A stretch of DNA of 64,000 nt from Phoebastria nigripes. Lineage: Eukaryota; Chordata; Aves; Procellariiformes; Diomedeidae. The stretch spans positions 2,230,883 to 2,294,882 of the forward strand of contig JAYKAV010003166.1 of the NCBI GenBank assembly GCA_035582835.1, written 5' to 3'. The first letter of the stretch is position 1; every line of letters begins with the position of its first letter. Below the pieces are notes generated by a model that saw only the letters and a program-made list of their open reading frames with translations, made no database searches and had not been told where the DNA came from. The translations under genes and the position numbers were made by a program. Of the stretch, positions 19,698-33,094 are shown in pieces.

Positions 19698-22600
19698 GCA
19701 GTGGCTGGGGCTCTTTAGCCTGCCCAGGTTGCATTACAATACGAGTTGTTTTTTCTGGCTGAGCTTACCAAGATCACTGGGCTACTGCCTCTGCAGCGTG
19801 TCCTCCTCCTCCTCAGCTCCCTAATCTCTGTGTTGTCTGCAAGCTTGATTAGGGACGAGCTTTCTGCTTTCTTCCTGCTCATCGATAAAAGTTTAAAGCA
19901 GCACAAGACTGAGTTAAAGCTGATTGGAAGGGACCTGCTGCTCACAAATTTCTACAATAAAAGCATTTGCTCCATTACCTGACAATTCCCAAACCTACTT
20001 TCCATGCTGTATCACACATCGCATCGCGCTGCTCCTGCCAGCGCACGCGGCTGCTGTCATCCTGCCTTTATGTGAAGCTCTGGCTCATCATCAGCTGCAT
20101 TTGGGCTGCTTCAGCCTAAAAGCGGGTCCCTTTTTAAAGACTGCTGAAGGAGCAGTGGGTTCAGCTTGTGCCTTTTTGGCTCCTGCCCGTGGCTGCCTGT
20201 GCAGACAGAGCACTGGGCTGCAGGAAGGTGTTGGGAAACTTCTCGGGGGCTACGATGCCCTGTTCCTCCTCCACTCCTCTTTGCATCCCCTGGCACAGGA
20301 TGAGTGGAGAATGGGGAGCACCACTCTGCCCGTGGGCAACCCAGCGCTCCTGGGGTAACGCAAGTAAAGGTGTATTTATCAAGGCTTAAGATAAAGGCTC
20401 AAAAGAAAATATAATATTTAAAAGCAACATAAAATGTAGTCTAGGCTAGATTGACCTAGAAGACACTTTTCTACATGTTCTTTGAGGCTGAGTATGTGTT
20501 GTCTAACTTTTTTGTGTGATAATTTAACCCTCTGTTAGCCATCCTAGCTCTCTGAATGAGTCTCTTGTCTTTGCAGACCAGAGACCTGGGCCTGTCCCTC
20601 ATCCAAAATGCGCGTGTCGGCGGTGGAGCATACTCAGGAGCTGACTGTAGCTGCTATTTGCAGTCCTCACCCCTGCCCGGCCGCCTCTCCCCGCTTCACA
20701 CCTTCTTAGCAGGGAGCTATTTTAGGATCAGCCGCTTTGTCTCTGCTCACAGGACGAGCGCGTGTCTTTAATCTCTGGTTGGGGTTTGTAGCCCTGTTCA
20801 CGGAAAGCCGTTGTTGCCTGTCTGACTGCTCCAGCCTCCCAAAGCCTCCTCTGAACGGACATTACTCAAGGTCTTTTTGGATGTATTATTAGAAAGATGC
20901 CTAATGCGTGAAATCAGTGTTGTCTTGAATGGTTTGAGGTCAGCCCCATCCCCTGAACACGGCATGATCCTGCTGCTCCAAGCCCCGAACCAAGAGGTCC
21001 CCACCACCACCTCCAGCAGGACGAAGGTTGCTCATTAACTACTACGCTAATAAACACACGCTGCTGCCACCCGCCCCTCTTCCCAGCAGGATTTCTGGCT
21101 TGTGGGAGGAGATGGTGTATTCACACCCATTAATCAAACTTTTCCGGATCCGTCCTTGATCATCCACATGCTGAAGGCAGCAGCTGCGTTCCCTNGTTGG
21201 GGAGCCGGGATGTGTGGGGGGAGCTGCACCCCTGGATGGCACCCACGCCCTGGCCAAAGTTTTTATTCCAAGTAAGAAATGAGATTTAGTCACGTGAAGG
21301 GGTAATACCATCATACGCACCTCTGACGCAAGAGAAACACACACGGAAACCCACAAACAGCTTCTTTTTCCCACTCCCCACCCCACTGTGAAAGTGCCCT
21401 TTCACATAGAACTAGGAAGATCCAAACTTTGTGTTTCTTGCAATGCCCATACCGTGGGGATAAACTTCCTTTCTCTGCTGTATAATCTCATTTTTTCCTC
21501 AAAGCCTGAATTCCTGACCTGTTTACTGGTGCTGATCTATTTACTGGTCTGCTGAAAGAAGGGGCTGCCCATGCAAAGAAGTTGATTTATGTGCCACCTT
21601 GCNACCATGCCCTCACAGCTCTGGCAGCGCACACCCAGGTTTGGATGTGACTAGCATTTTTCTAGCACAAACTTATAAAAATGTGTTTTGAGTACATCTG
21701 ACACAGTTCCACGGCTGGAAAAAAGAAATACTGAGGGCTAACAAGCAGTTAGCTGGAATTGTTTTAAAATCTGCGTTCCTTAGAGAGCCCATCATCAGCA
21801 CAGACGATGTAATGGGCATGATTAAATAGTTAAGTCATATGTAAAAGCAATGGGAACAGCGATCTTTCATGTTATGTCCAATTACATCATTCTTCCCAAC
21901 CAGATTCAGTGCAATTCCCAATATTTTCCTTTAGGAAATATAGATCATAAATGAATGCGATGTACATTTTGCTGTGTAGCAAACAGCAACAGCAAATTTT
22001 GTAGGGAGATTTGAAAATTTGCAGTAGACGTTCTGCTGTTCACTTGTATTTATCCTTTCTCCAGGACAAGTGGACTTTCCCAGGATGTTTTTTCTTCCCG
22101 CGACTCTTCCTGTGCCTTATTCATTATATTCTTTAAGCCTCACTTAAATGAAAATTTCATTCATTATAACTTCGTCACCTTTAAATTCTAAAAGGTCTGT
22201 CTAATTATACCCATAAGTATCTCAGGAGAGGAATTGTAATCAAACATCATTCATTGAGTGTTCACATATATTGAAAGCCGCTCTCTGAAACAATGACTCA
22301 TCTCATTCTACGTGCCAAAACACATGCCTTGCATTTTTAATACCTGAGGTATTTTTTTTACTTATAAAAGCTTGGCTTATAAAACTTCATCAGATAACAT
22401 NCATGTTTAACAACTGTGTTTCAATCACGTAAGTCAGCGCGCACACTGCCTCGATTTGGGAACAAGTGGTCTGCAGAGCTTCCAGCTCCCCTTCCTCATC
22501 TCACTCACCGTTTCCATTTCTTTATCGGAATAAAAGCCATCCTCACTGATGGCCCCCTCCATCATCTATTTTTACCAATCTCCTTATTTACTATTTTATC

Positions 22601-25600
22601 TGCAGGGCATCTCAGACATCCTTGAGGACATCTGAAAGGTTTGGGGTGTGTTTCCCATGCCTGGGTGGCTTCCAGGGGGTTGCTTTTAAAGATGCATTGA
22701 AGGCAGGTTTTGGTCCGGGCGCAGCAGGGTCGGTGCAGTTCTGCCTGGGAAATCCCAAAATACCAAGTGAATGTGCCTGGTGTTGTATTTCCTACCTTCA
22801 GACCCAGCAACGCTGGGTTTTCTCAGCAGGCAAGGGGAACACGTTTCTGTATGTTTTCCATTCCACCCGGCGCACTTTCCTTCCAAATTCATGGAAGGCA
22901 CGGGATGAAGGAATATTCCAGGCTTGTTCATTAGCTTAGGAACTTAATCTGTTTGATGCCGCCTGATGACATTTCATGAAGCAATAAACTGCTGGACCTC
23001 ATTTTGCTGAGCCAAACAGAGAAAATAAACAGCAGTACATTAGACTGACTCCTATCCTATTGCCTGATACTCTCCCCGACACAAAATTCTGTTCTTTTAA
23101 ATCAAATTTATTCCAAATATCATTAAAATTATTGGCCTTATACAAAGTGTAACCCAGCACAAGGCTAAAGGTTTTTGAAACAAACTTTTTTCTTAAGTGT
23201 AGGAAAAATGTGGCCTTTAATGTAGACTGATAAAAACCAACGGACTGTTATTGCTGAGCTAGGGTTGTGTGTAAATCACAGCGGTGGGGCAGGACGGCAA
23301 GGAGGGTTTCTTGGGGCTGTATAGAAAGGTCTGCTTTTTGCCCAGATTCTTCTGGCCCCAGCTGGTTTGTATCATCCCCAGTGATTTGCAAGGACTATTT
23401 ATTTCTACTACTTGTAAACCATTTTTCCCCATGCAAATCCTCCCTCAAAATGACCTTTTCCTGGGTATATACAGATTACTCAGCCCAGCATCTTCTCAGG
23501 CTGGGGATGAGCTGTGACTGCACCCTCTGTTACGGTTTCCCTGGTGTCCCAGCTCTCCTGTCTGTTGGTTTCCTTCACTGGGGGGTCCTTCTGANACAAA
23601 TAAATTATCTTGAGTGGTGATGTTATAAACGTGTGTGTTAAAAAATGACTGAATGAGCCGCAAAACCCANGGCTACCTGACGCTGAATACTGCTCTTCCT
23701 AGATATCATGACATATTTTTCCATACATTTCTCTTCCCCCAAGCGTTTGGCAATTTCCCATTCCCCATTGAAAGCATTTTGCTGCCCAGCTGGTTCCCCC
23801 ATCCCCANGTTGCAGGGGACCACTGAGGTGTGGGTGGCATCCGTGGGGTCCCTGCAGCCGTGGGACCACCNCTACCCTCAGCCTCCAACTAGCCCAAGCC
23901 TTTGCGGTGACAGCAACGGTGAGCGGCCTCACTGCTGGCTTGTTCATGGTGTAAAAAGGGATAATTTGGTGTGACACAGCTGAGCTAAACCCCCCATCGC
24001 TGTGTCTGCCTGGTGTGCTCATCTCACCGGCAGCTCCAGCACATAATGGATTGCTGTCGGCACAGCAAGAGCAGGACTCAATTAAAACTGGCTATGTGGA
24101 CTTCAGTCTTTAAAGCGTGTCACCAGTTGTAGTATTCCTCCTCGTCCCCCTGCAAGGAACACCTGGAGGAGGTATTGGGGATGATGAGCATCACGCCTGT
24201 TTCAACAAATCCTAGAGGAAGCCTGGAAAACCACGGATGACCAGTTCAGCAAGCTGGCACAAGCCGTCCTCTTACAAATGGCTGGCACCCTGGTGTTGTC
24301 AGGGTTTGGTACGTCCTATTTTCCCTGCTACGCCTGTATATTCTGGAACGATGCTTTTGTAAAAGGCCGTTATGGATATTGACCCACTGTGCCCCATGGT
24401 CTGGTTGGCACTCTCCCACAGACTGGTCTAACCCGGGAGTTTCTCTGCAGTTGCCTTGGCCAAAGGCTCGCTCCGTCCTCCTTCCTCCTTCCCAGGAAGA
24501 CCAGCTGGACTATCCCAGCAGCCCCAGTCCTGGCTAACCAGCCGTGCCCCTCCCTACCATTAAATTAGCATAGATAACTCAATAAATGGCACACATTAAT
24601 AACATTCCTGATGANTGCCTGGGCTTGCAGGTTTTGACTCAACACAGCTTCACGGCTGTGCAACTGCTTTCTCACGAGGTGCCTGGGAGCAGTTGGTATT
24701 TACAGACCTACAGGGCAAATAAGAAGAGATTGATGTGTTCGTGTCAAACCTGCCTCCACCGATGACAGGCAGCAAATTATGTTGAAGCAACAGTGAAGCA
24801 ATCTGAAGAAAATGTGTCTAGTGATAAATTAATTGCAATTTAAAGTTAGTTGGTTTTCCTTTACAAATCCCAAAGAAAGCAAAAGGCACTATATAAAGCA
24901 GATGGTATCTTGTCAGTCAAGGAAACAGAATGAACAAAGCTTGCAGGGATTCAAACCTGTGTGAAGGAAAACCTCTGCTACGGAGCGGAGGTGAATGATG
25001 GATACTGAGACAATCATTAAAAACTGGTGATCTTTTTATTGCCTGTTATGTCTGTATCTTTGTCTCCAGGGACTTGTGCTTCTCCCCGGTGTTTTTGTGG
25101 AAACCATGCAGAGTTTTGTTTCTTTGGCGATGGGCAAGAGTTTTCAGTGGATAAATGCAATTTTACACTCATTCCCAATTTATCACTCAGTCTGCATATT
25201 ATCTGAGTGCTCAGACACTGTAGCGTCTTAGAGTCAGTCCATTTTGCTTTTTCTAAAATACGTCCAAGGTACCCAAGCAACGCACCCCACGTGTCGGTGC
25301 TTGTGTGCAGCGGTACACAACCTGCTCCCCGGCTGTGGGATTTCTCACCGTGATCATCATCTCCCGGCTNAGAAGGAGCAAAGGCTTGTCACAGCAGGCT
25401 CGTCATGTGGCTCTCCAAATTGCACTGCAAGGAGTCAGCTTTCCCTCAAAGCTCAAAGCCATGAATCATGGTAAGCCCATGATCCAGCAGAAGCTCAGAT
25501 ACACATAATTAAGGCACTCTTAATATCAGGGGGCAGGTTCTTCCTCTCGTATAACATTACAGCGGTGCTTAATGTTGCGGTGATAAAGCATACCCTATTG

Positions 25601-28600
25601 CTTCTCCCCTCACTTAAAATAGCTGACTTGTGGGGCAGCTCTCTAAGAGTAACCTTTCATTTCCCATTAGGTGTTTTCAATCTGTTAAACCAGAACTTTA
25701 ATTCAGTGACTTTTGGATGGTCCTATTTTGCTTTCTGCAGAAACTTAGAAAGAGGGAGAAAAAAGGTTTTTTTCAAGGTCCCTGTTTTTTTCTGCCATAG
25801 CAAATGAAATGTCCTTGTAAAAATGGATTTTAAGGTACTTTCAGACAATACCCAAGCGTTTTAAGAGTCATGTATGACTCAAGTTAGCTGCGGTTTTCAG
25901 ACTGTGTATGGATCTCTTGGCCTGGGAAAGTCCACTATGAAATAACAGCAGATGTTGATGTGGTTATCATTGCTAGACCTGCACTGCGGAGCTGCCTTCT
26001 TTCTGCTATGAAAAGGGTCAAANGAACAAGGAAAAAGATCTCTGAAGAAAGTTTTGCAGCAAAGATTTGAATATCCTCTGTAACAGAAGTTTTGCAGTTA
26101 CTTTCCATTTCNCAGCTGCAGGGCACGAGGGTCACAGAGAGTAAAATTGCCAATGTTGGGAAGGTTTCAGGGCTGTATCTTCACCCTGAAGATGTCTGTC
26201 CCTTGAACCATCACTGCGATGCAGCAGCCCATCAGGGGAGTTCCACCATAAAAGAAATGGCACCAGGGTGGCCTTAAGATGTGGGGACACGCAGTCTCCA
26301 GACCAAAAAACATGCAATCACAGCAAGAATCAATTAATCCTTTCCCTTCCCCATTAAAATCCTCACTTGTTGACGATGACCTCGACAGCTGGCAGGAGGA
26401 TGGAGATAACTGTGCCAAGCTGTCATCCTGAGACCACCACTGGAAAAGCCAGACCCTCGCACATCCAGCGCAGGGGTCCGTTGGTGCTGCTCACTCTCCT
26501 GTGCCTATCGAGAAGCTCAGACAGTCTTGGTGGGGTGCAAAGACACTGGTTTCAGGAAAAACTCCTTTTGATCCATCATACAATTCAAGGCATGCCCTTT
26601 TTAAAAATTAGGCTAGCTGAAAGGAGTCTGAAAACCAAGTGTATGAATCCTGTGTTTTCCTCCTTCCTGCTCTTTTTTTCCCTTTTGTCTCCATCTCTCT
26701 GTTTGGGGCTTGCTGCTCTATTTCCCCCCTCCTAAGCCTTTATTACCTTTATTCATTTGAATTAGATTCAGAAGCTTAATAAGGCTTAAAGAAAGGAAGT
26801 GAGCTTGCCCAGCCCGCTGGCTTTCCCCAGCTTGGCATTTCACGGTCGCAGTTATCCTTCGGCATCTCCTGGTCTGACTCCCTGGAGCTCCTTCTTCTCC
26901 CAGGGTGCGGAGGTGGACGGGAGCTGGAGGGCTGCAGCGGGCCAGCAAGGGGATGCTTTGCTTCCAGAGTCATTGGTACTGGCCAGCTATGGGGTACAAC
27001 CATGTGGGGTGACCACCCCACGTTTTTTGAAGGGTAAACTGCCCTGCTCCCATCCCCACTGGATGCCACAGTCCTGACAAAGCTGGCTGCAGGGGCTCCT
27101 GCCAGGCATGTCCCAGGGACACCCACTCACGAGTCCCTCCAAATNAACAACGTTGCTGGCCCTGAGTCCCCACGGTGACACTGGGCAACAGGGAATGGGC
27201 TGGGGGTGGATGACGCCGTGGCCACCTTCACTTCCAGGGCTGGGTTCCCCCACGACAGCCTCCCTGCTCGCTGCACAGGGCATGGTTTCTGCCTCGGACA
27301 CCAGAGAGTTAATCCCCATCTGAACTGGTACAGGTAGCAGATTCCTGCAGCAGGAAGGTAGACCTTCAGGCTACTCTTTAATNGAGGTGAACACTTTTTA
27401 ACTCTTGGATGGTGGTGATTCACCATGCAGCTCTCCAGCGCTGTCATTAAACTTCCTTTGCTAAGTCCTCTGCAAATGCAGCTCCTTGTTTATCCTGCGA
27501 TCACACACCGTTACTACCCAAACAGCCCTCGGTCATGTACATCATCTCTGCATCTTATTACACAGTTAGCATCTTGTTAGATATAAATATGCTATTCCAG
27601 AACTCGTTACTGTTCAACCAACAAATGAATACATTTACAAAGTCAAATACTCAGCAATCTGGTATTGCTGGCAGTACTTTTCCACGCTCCTATAATTAGA
27701 CAGGTCCTAACCAAACCATGTGTAGGAGTCTGGCTAGGTCTGGAAATAATAGGTTTATTCCTTAGAAACCCTTCTGCTGTACAGCTCTAAATGGGCACTG
27801 AGTATTTTTGTTGTTTACAGCGATTATTTATTCTTACTGCATGTCTAGATTTCATCCACACCAGCCTACCTCCCACTCAGTGTTTCCCCTCTGCATTACC
27901 TTTATTAGTAACCTGACTTCAGAATAAGTTTCTGGAGAAGCTGTAGAAGTTTGAGTGTAATTGGCTTGAAATTGCCTAATGGAACGAAGTTAGTAGATAC
28001 TTGGATCCCAGAGCCTGTCCGAAAGCCGGGAGATGGCCTGGAGAGTTGGGAAAGGGCAAGAGAGCTGGCCCAGGGTAACCAGAACCACGGATGCATGCAG
28101 GCACCGTTAATGTACNTGATATACCCAGAGGACCAATACCACTTTCTGTGATCTTGGCAGTTATCCACAAGTCATATTTTCCATGCTTAAGGATCGTCTT
28201 TGAAATGCCACTTGTGTCCTGGACACAGTAGCTACTCTTGCCTTTCATGTATTTTTCTTCCTATGTATTTATCTTGGCCACTGCAAGGAAAAATCCCTTC
28301 CCCGATGCAGCCTCATTTCCCCTGCGCTCCCCCTCTTAGCCCGCGTGAGCACAAAACACAGCAGTGCTTGTAAAATCCTCGCCACGGCTGTACGATACGC
28401 TTGCATGGCACGGACCACGCTGTGTAGACTCGCCGTGGGGGTCACATCCCTACATTAATGATCCTTTTCTACTTGAATTCAGGAGCAAGACTCATTAGGG
28501 GTCTTAGCTTAATGCTGATCTTGCCGTGTGATAATCTGGAGTATTTTCCTGACAACAATGAAAGGAAAATTTCTGCTTGAGCGCAGGGGGAATAAAAATC

Positions 28601-31600
28601 ACAAGGGGCTTTGCAGAGCCTTAGACTGTGCATTTCAGTGGGGAAATAACACCTTTCTAGTTCCTTTGTGCCCCTCAAGGGACAGCTCATGCTGCCAGCC
28701 CAAATGTGCACAGTCTCTCACATCCAAGCAGGGTCGGACACAAAGATGCCAAAGTATAGGGCACATTTTAATACGCTGGAGGTGTGGACCAGCATATGAA
28801 ACTGGTATTCCCAGGGAAGAAGGAGAAATCAGGAGGCCGTGTCAGGAGTATAAATGCTTGGTCCTTGAGGGGCAGGCTGATGTAGGGGCGTCTCCCCAAA
28901 TGCCCAAGGATTCAGCTTCAGACTAGAGCTAGAGGCTGGGTATTAATGGCAGTTAGATGAATGTAACCGAGTTTGAGTGCAAGGTGGAAAATTATGAACA
29001 ACCAGCAAACTAGCCTGAAAAAAAAAATCAAGATATCGGAATAAAGTATTTCAAGTTAAGCAGCTTTCCTCCCCCTGCCACATACAAGGAAGAAAAACCA
29101 AATCTTCACCCCTGGTCCCTGCATATTTCACACCGGCTTGCCAGAGCATCGCGCGGTGCCGGTGGATTGGTGAGCTGACGAGAAGCTGCCGTGGTGTAAT
29201 CCATTAGTGCTGCCAGGCACCCGGGATCCCTCGCTGCCCTGCCGAAGNGAGCCCTGATCTGCAGCTCATCGGACAGGAGCGGCTCAGGAGGCTGCGTTTT
29301 AATGAGCAAAGGGACAGCGTGAATAAAAATAATTTTGCCTCCTGGTTTTCTGCCCTGCTTTCCCCTCTCGGAGAGAGCTCCCATCGCCGATTGCTCGGCT
29401 CCTGCAGCAGGGCTTTGCCCTCTGTGAATAAAGAGGACAAACCCAGCCTAAAGGATTTGTGGTGCATCTGATAAAAAACCTCATCTGCTCATTTTTTTTC
29501 TTACTGACCGCAACAAGCAGTTAGATTATTGCACATTACAGCCTCCCGGTAGCTGGAACTCAACAAGTTTTATAGCTGGCATTTTACTCTTGATGGTTCA
29601 GCTTATGATGTAGAATTGGATTTGAACGTCAGCCCTGGTTTTATGAGTGTGCATTGGGTTAAATGCAGTGAAGTTACACTGCGCACCTGTCAGCGAGGCA
29701 GGAACACGCGTTTATAAGCAGCGATGTTATCAGGAATAGCAAAGTTGGCCGGAAAAACACATTCGACCTTGCAAGTGCTGAGTTTTAGTACTGGAAACCA
29801 TAAACATCACTGCTTTGATTAGGAAACACAACTGCACCGAACAACCAGTCCATCCAGTCCTAGGGGCTTGGGTTTTATTGCTTGCTGGTGATAAAAGACC
29901 GTAAATATTATTTTTCTCTTAAATACTTATAGGACTTTCTTTACATAGTACATTACAGTTCTTAATGCCCTCAGCCTATCCCTAAGAGGAAGAGGAGTGC
30001 TACTACCATTTTACAAATAGGTAACGAAGGCACAGAGGAGCTGAACCGACTTGCTTAATGTGAGACTTAAAGTCTGCTCCAGAGTAAGGAGACTTGGCTT
30101 TGATTTGCAAACCCCAGCCCTCTGCACTAACCAGGGCACAGTATTTCCTTGTTCTTCTAGCTTCTGAAAGGGCCACTGAAGGTTTGGATAAGAGCCCTTT
30201 TTAATAAATGGGAAAAAAAGAGAAGAAAGAATGAACACTTTGGCCTATCAAGTGTTATTTGCTGAAACTGAGCGCTGGATTGTGAATCTTCCAGATCAGA
30301 GGTTGGCTCTGTTGCGTGTTTGTATGTTGTCTAACACAGTGGATAATTAGTCCCAGTTGGGATACTTTGGATGTACAAATTATGCAAATATATTTACTAC
30401 AAATAATAAAAATGGTTAAAAAAATGGGCAAAANCCTCCTGCTGTCTGAAACAGTTTTTCATTTGAGCCTCAGCATTTTCAGTTAAAATTCAAACAATTC
30501 ATTCAATGCAGCAGCCTTCGCTTTCAGGTTCCCTAATTGTCTCCTCTGGGGAAGTAATAAAAAACATTTTTCCAATCATTTTCATTTTTGTTTTTCTAGA
30601 TAAAAGAGGGTTTATTCCCAGCCTTGATCTATCAGTTGTTGCTTGATCTCTTTAAAAACCACTCTCGTTCTGCTCAGGGCTGGCATATAATCAGGTTGTG
30701 AACAGAAACGCTGCTCATGGGCGAGGAGGCCAATTAAAAATGAGCAGTCAAGAAAAGATGGGCGTTAAAAAATGCTCAGTTTGGTCTTTGCTCTCAGTGA
30801 CCTTACAGATGACGGGAAGAGTTTTAGCCCAGTGACACATAATTTTTGAAATCCCAAATGAAAATAGCGCTGAAAATAGTTGGATTAGAAAANTGTTGAC
30901 CAGTCAGACATTGGAAGATAAGAGATTGGGATTCACAGTCCGAGATGTATGATGTGAGTCACCACAGCTCTACTGGCTTAGCAGCTCACTGTCATGGAGC
31001 TTCTCAACTCCTTTTCGTTCTTCTAATTACTTTTTTTTTGACCCAAACTAATGGCGATAGCAACTCTTACTTGTGTGGCTCCTATAACTCTCAAAGTCTT
31101 GAAAATCAATGATAAATTAATTCTCTGAGACTGGTCCCTATCAGAAGTAGAATTTCATTACTGTATAACACATTTTCCAGAGTAAAACAGAGAGGAGAAC
31201 TGCAATTTGCAATTTCAGTTGTTAGCTCTCCTCAGATGTTCTTGTTTTACAGAGGCACATACAAGTGAGGTCCCCAGATCCACAAGAGCAGATACATCTG
31301 TGCTGCAGAGTCAGGTTGCTCGGTGCCCTTGCAGACCTTGGCACTGTGGTGAGTGCTAAGCATGTTTCATAGCTGAAGGGAAGAGATGTTACCAGAAAAT
31401 CATGATTTTTCTGAAAAAACCCACACCTNTTTCCACAGGTTTTTTCATCCTGACTTATCAATCCACTTTAAAGACTGGCCAAAACGCATTTTTTTCCTGT
31501 CAACGCCAGGCCTGAGACAACAGGTTCATGGATAAGATGATAACGCAGCCTTCAACTGCTGATGCATAACAATTCATAATACCCTTTCTTTGTGCGTGAT

Positions 31601-32960
31601 CCTTCCCAAACTCGCCTATGGAGGCATTCGGAGGCATTCAGCTAATTATTTTAATGAGAAAACCCTTGAAAACACTGATGTGTTTGACTTCAAATCTAAA
31701 GACTCAAGATGACACTTAATGCTTTATGGGTGGGTTGAGGGAACGATGCTGAGCACTGCTGAATCAATGAGCACTCTTCCTACCCTGACCTCTGCTTTTG
31801 GAAATCACTTTTGGCCTCACTGGTTTTACCAAACCATTGGGAATAAACAGGAAAATTAACACAGCATAAAACTAATATCCTTAAGACTTCTAGGAAACTT
31901 GCAGCCAGCTAAAAAGCAGGTGAGACTGGCAAAGCTGTCCCGTACTTGGAGCTGTATTTCTCTAGTTTGACTGGAAAAGAAATTTCAAGAATAACAATCG
32001 TGAGACCGACAAATAACATTTTATCAGGAATAATGTTTTTGTTATTACTGGACACTGTGTTTTACACAGTGTGGTTTACTCAGTGAAATTGGGTAATTGC
32101 TGACACTCCACTGTCCTCAGTAATATTGGTGTGGCTTCACAGAACTCTTCCTTTAGCTGAATGAGTGATGCTCATTTCCATGAAAGCTTTAGTGAATAGG
32201 TATTTTATTAGAAACCATTGTAGAATATCCACACTAAACCAGTACCAAATTTCTAATGGAAAATATTCCCATCAGAAGCCAGGCCACTTAGAAAAGATGC
32301 AGTAAACTGCTTGCTGGATAAAAAAGAACTATAAAGTAATATTAAGTAAGAAACAACAACAAAGGACAGCTTGTTTTTGAAAAATTACTGAAGAATTAGT
32401 CACAGAAATTCCTTGATGAACAAATTCAGTCAATTCCCAGATCATTCAAGAACAACATGACATATTTCACACTGCAATCTTCTCACAAGTTTATTTATAA
32501 TTTCCCATCTACATTTTCTCCAGGGCCTCGTATTTTCCATTTTGTCAGGATAGCTGATAGCAGCCACTTCCAAACCTTTAACATCAAAATGACACAGATA
32601 CAAATAAGACACGCAAATCTCATGACCCTTCACATCAGGGGGCAAAAATGCTGCATAGCTGTTCTTTAAAAACAGGAGAGCTACTACTGACCTGCACGGT
32701 CCTTGGGACCCCTTGTATCACTTACTCATCATGAGGTGGAGCTCTCCTAACCCACCCCGGCGAGAGGGGAGGGTACGCGTGCGTGGGACGGGGAAGCCAA
32801 GGTCTCCTCCCCTGGCTGAAAGTGGCTGGGGGTGGCCAACGTACCCCATGTGTGCGCGTGCCCCGTCCCCAAGGCAGCGCCTAGGTTTGGTCCGGGTGTA
32901 CCCACAACGACAGTGAGGTCTTCACCTGCCACTCACTCTCCCTGGGAGCTTCCCAGCAAA

Positions 32961-33094
32961 ACCTTCTGGACTTCAAGGCCAGGTTGGATGAGGCTTTGAG
33001 CAACCTGATCTAGTGGAAGGTGTCCCTGCCCATGGCAGGGGGGTTGGAACCAGATGATCTTTAAGGTCCCTTCCAAGCCAAACCATTCTATGAC
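32961..33094 (+). mobile_element. CR1 LINE, 3' end of a second subfamily
   Basis: The sequence runs from CTTCAAGGCCAGGTTGGATG through GGAAGGTGTCCCTGCCCATG and GGGGGGTTGGAACCAGATGA to CCATTCTATGA. This is the characteristic 3' end of an avian CR1 whose diagnostic segments differ from those of the copies at 2.6 and 48-49 kb. Only the last roughly 130 bp remain, with a single tail unit. The 5' limit is approximate. Confidence 0.92.

Larger units (their letters stand above)
13789..32960. other. Intergenic, GC-richer block with many single N calls
   Basis: No gene is recognisable. Around 14-29 kb several frames stay open for 100-145 codons on both strands at once, the pattern expected from lower stop density in GC-richer DNA rather than coding. 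I can name no transposon here. Contents worth noting are a minisatellite at 19665-19697, a G-run cluster at 17548-17585, paired T runs at 18691-18715 and a splice-like mini-exon at 14718-14747. Confidence 0.7.

Noticed and set aside
19924..20358. 144-codon + strand frame rich in Leu and Ala
   Set aside because: No domain, no good start context, no splice support, and similar-length frames overlap on the minus strand.
26776..27447. Cluster of overlapping 80-116 codon frames on both strands
   Set aside because: Simultaneous openness in several frames indicates composition, and N codons interrupt several of them.
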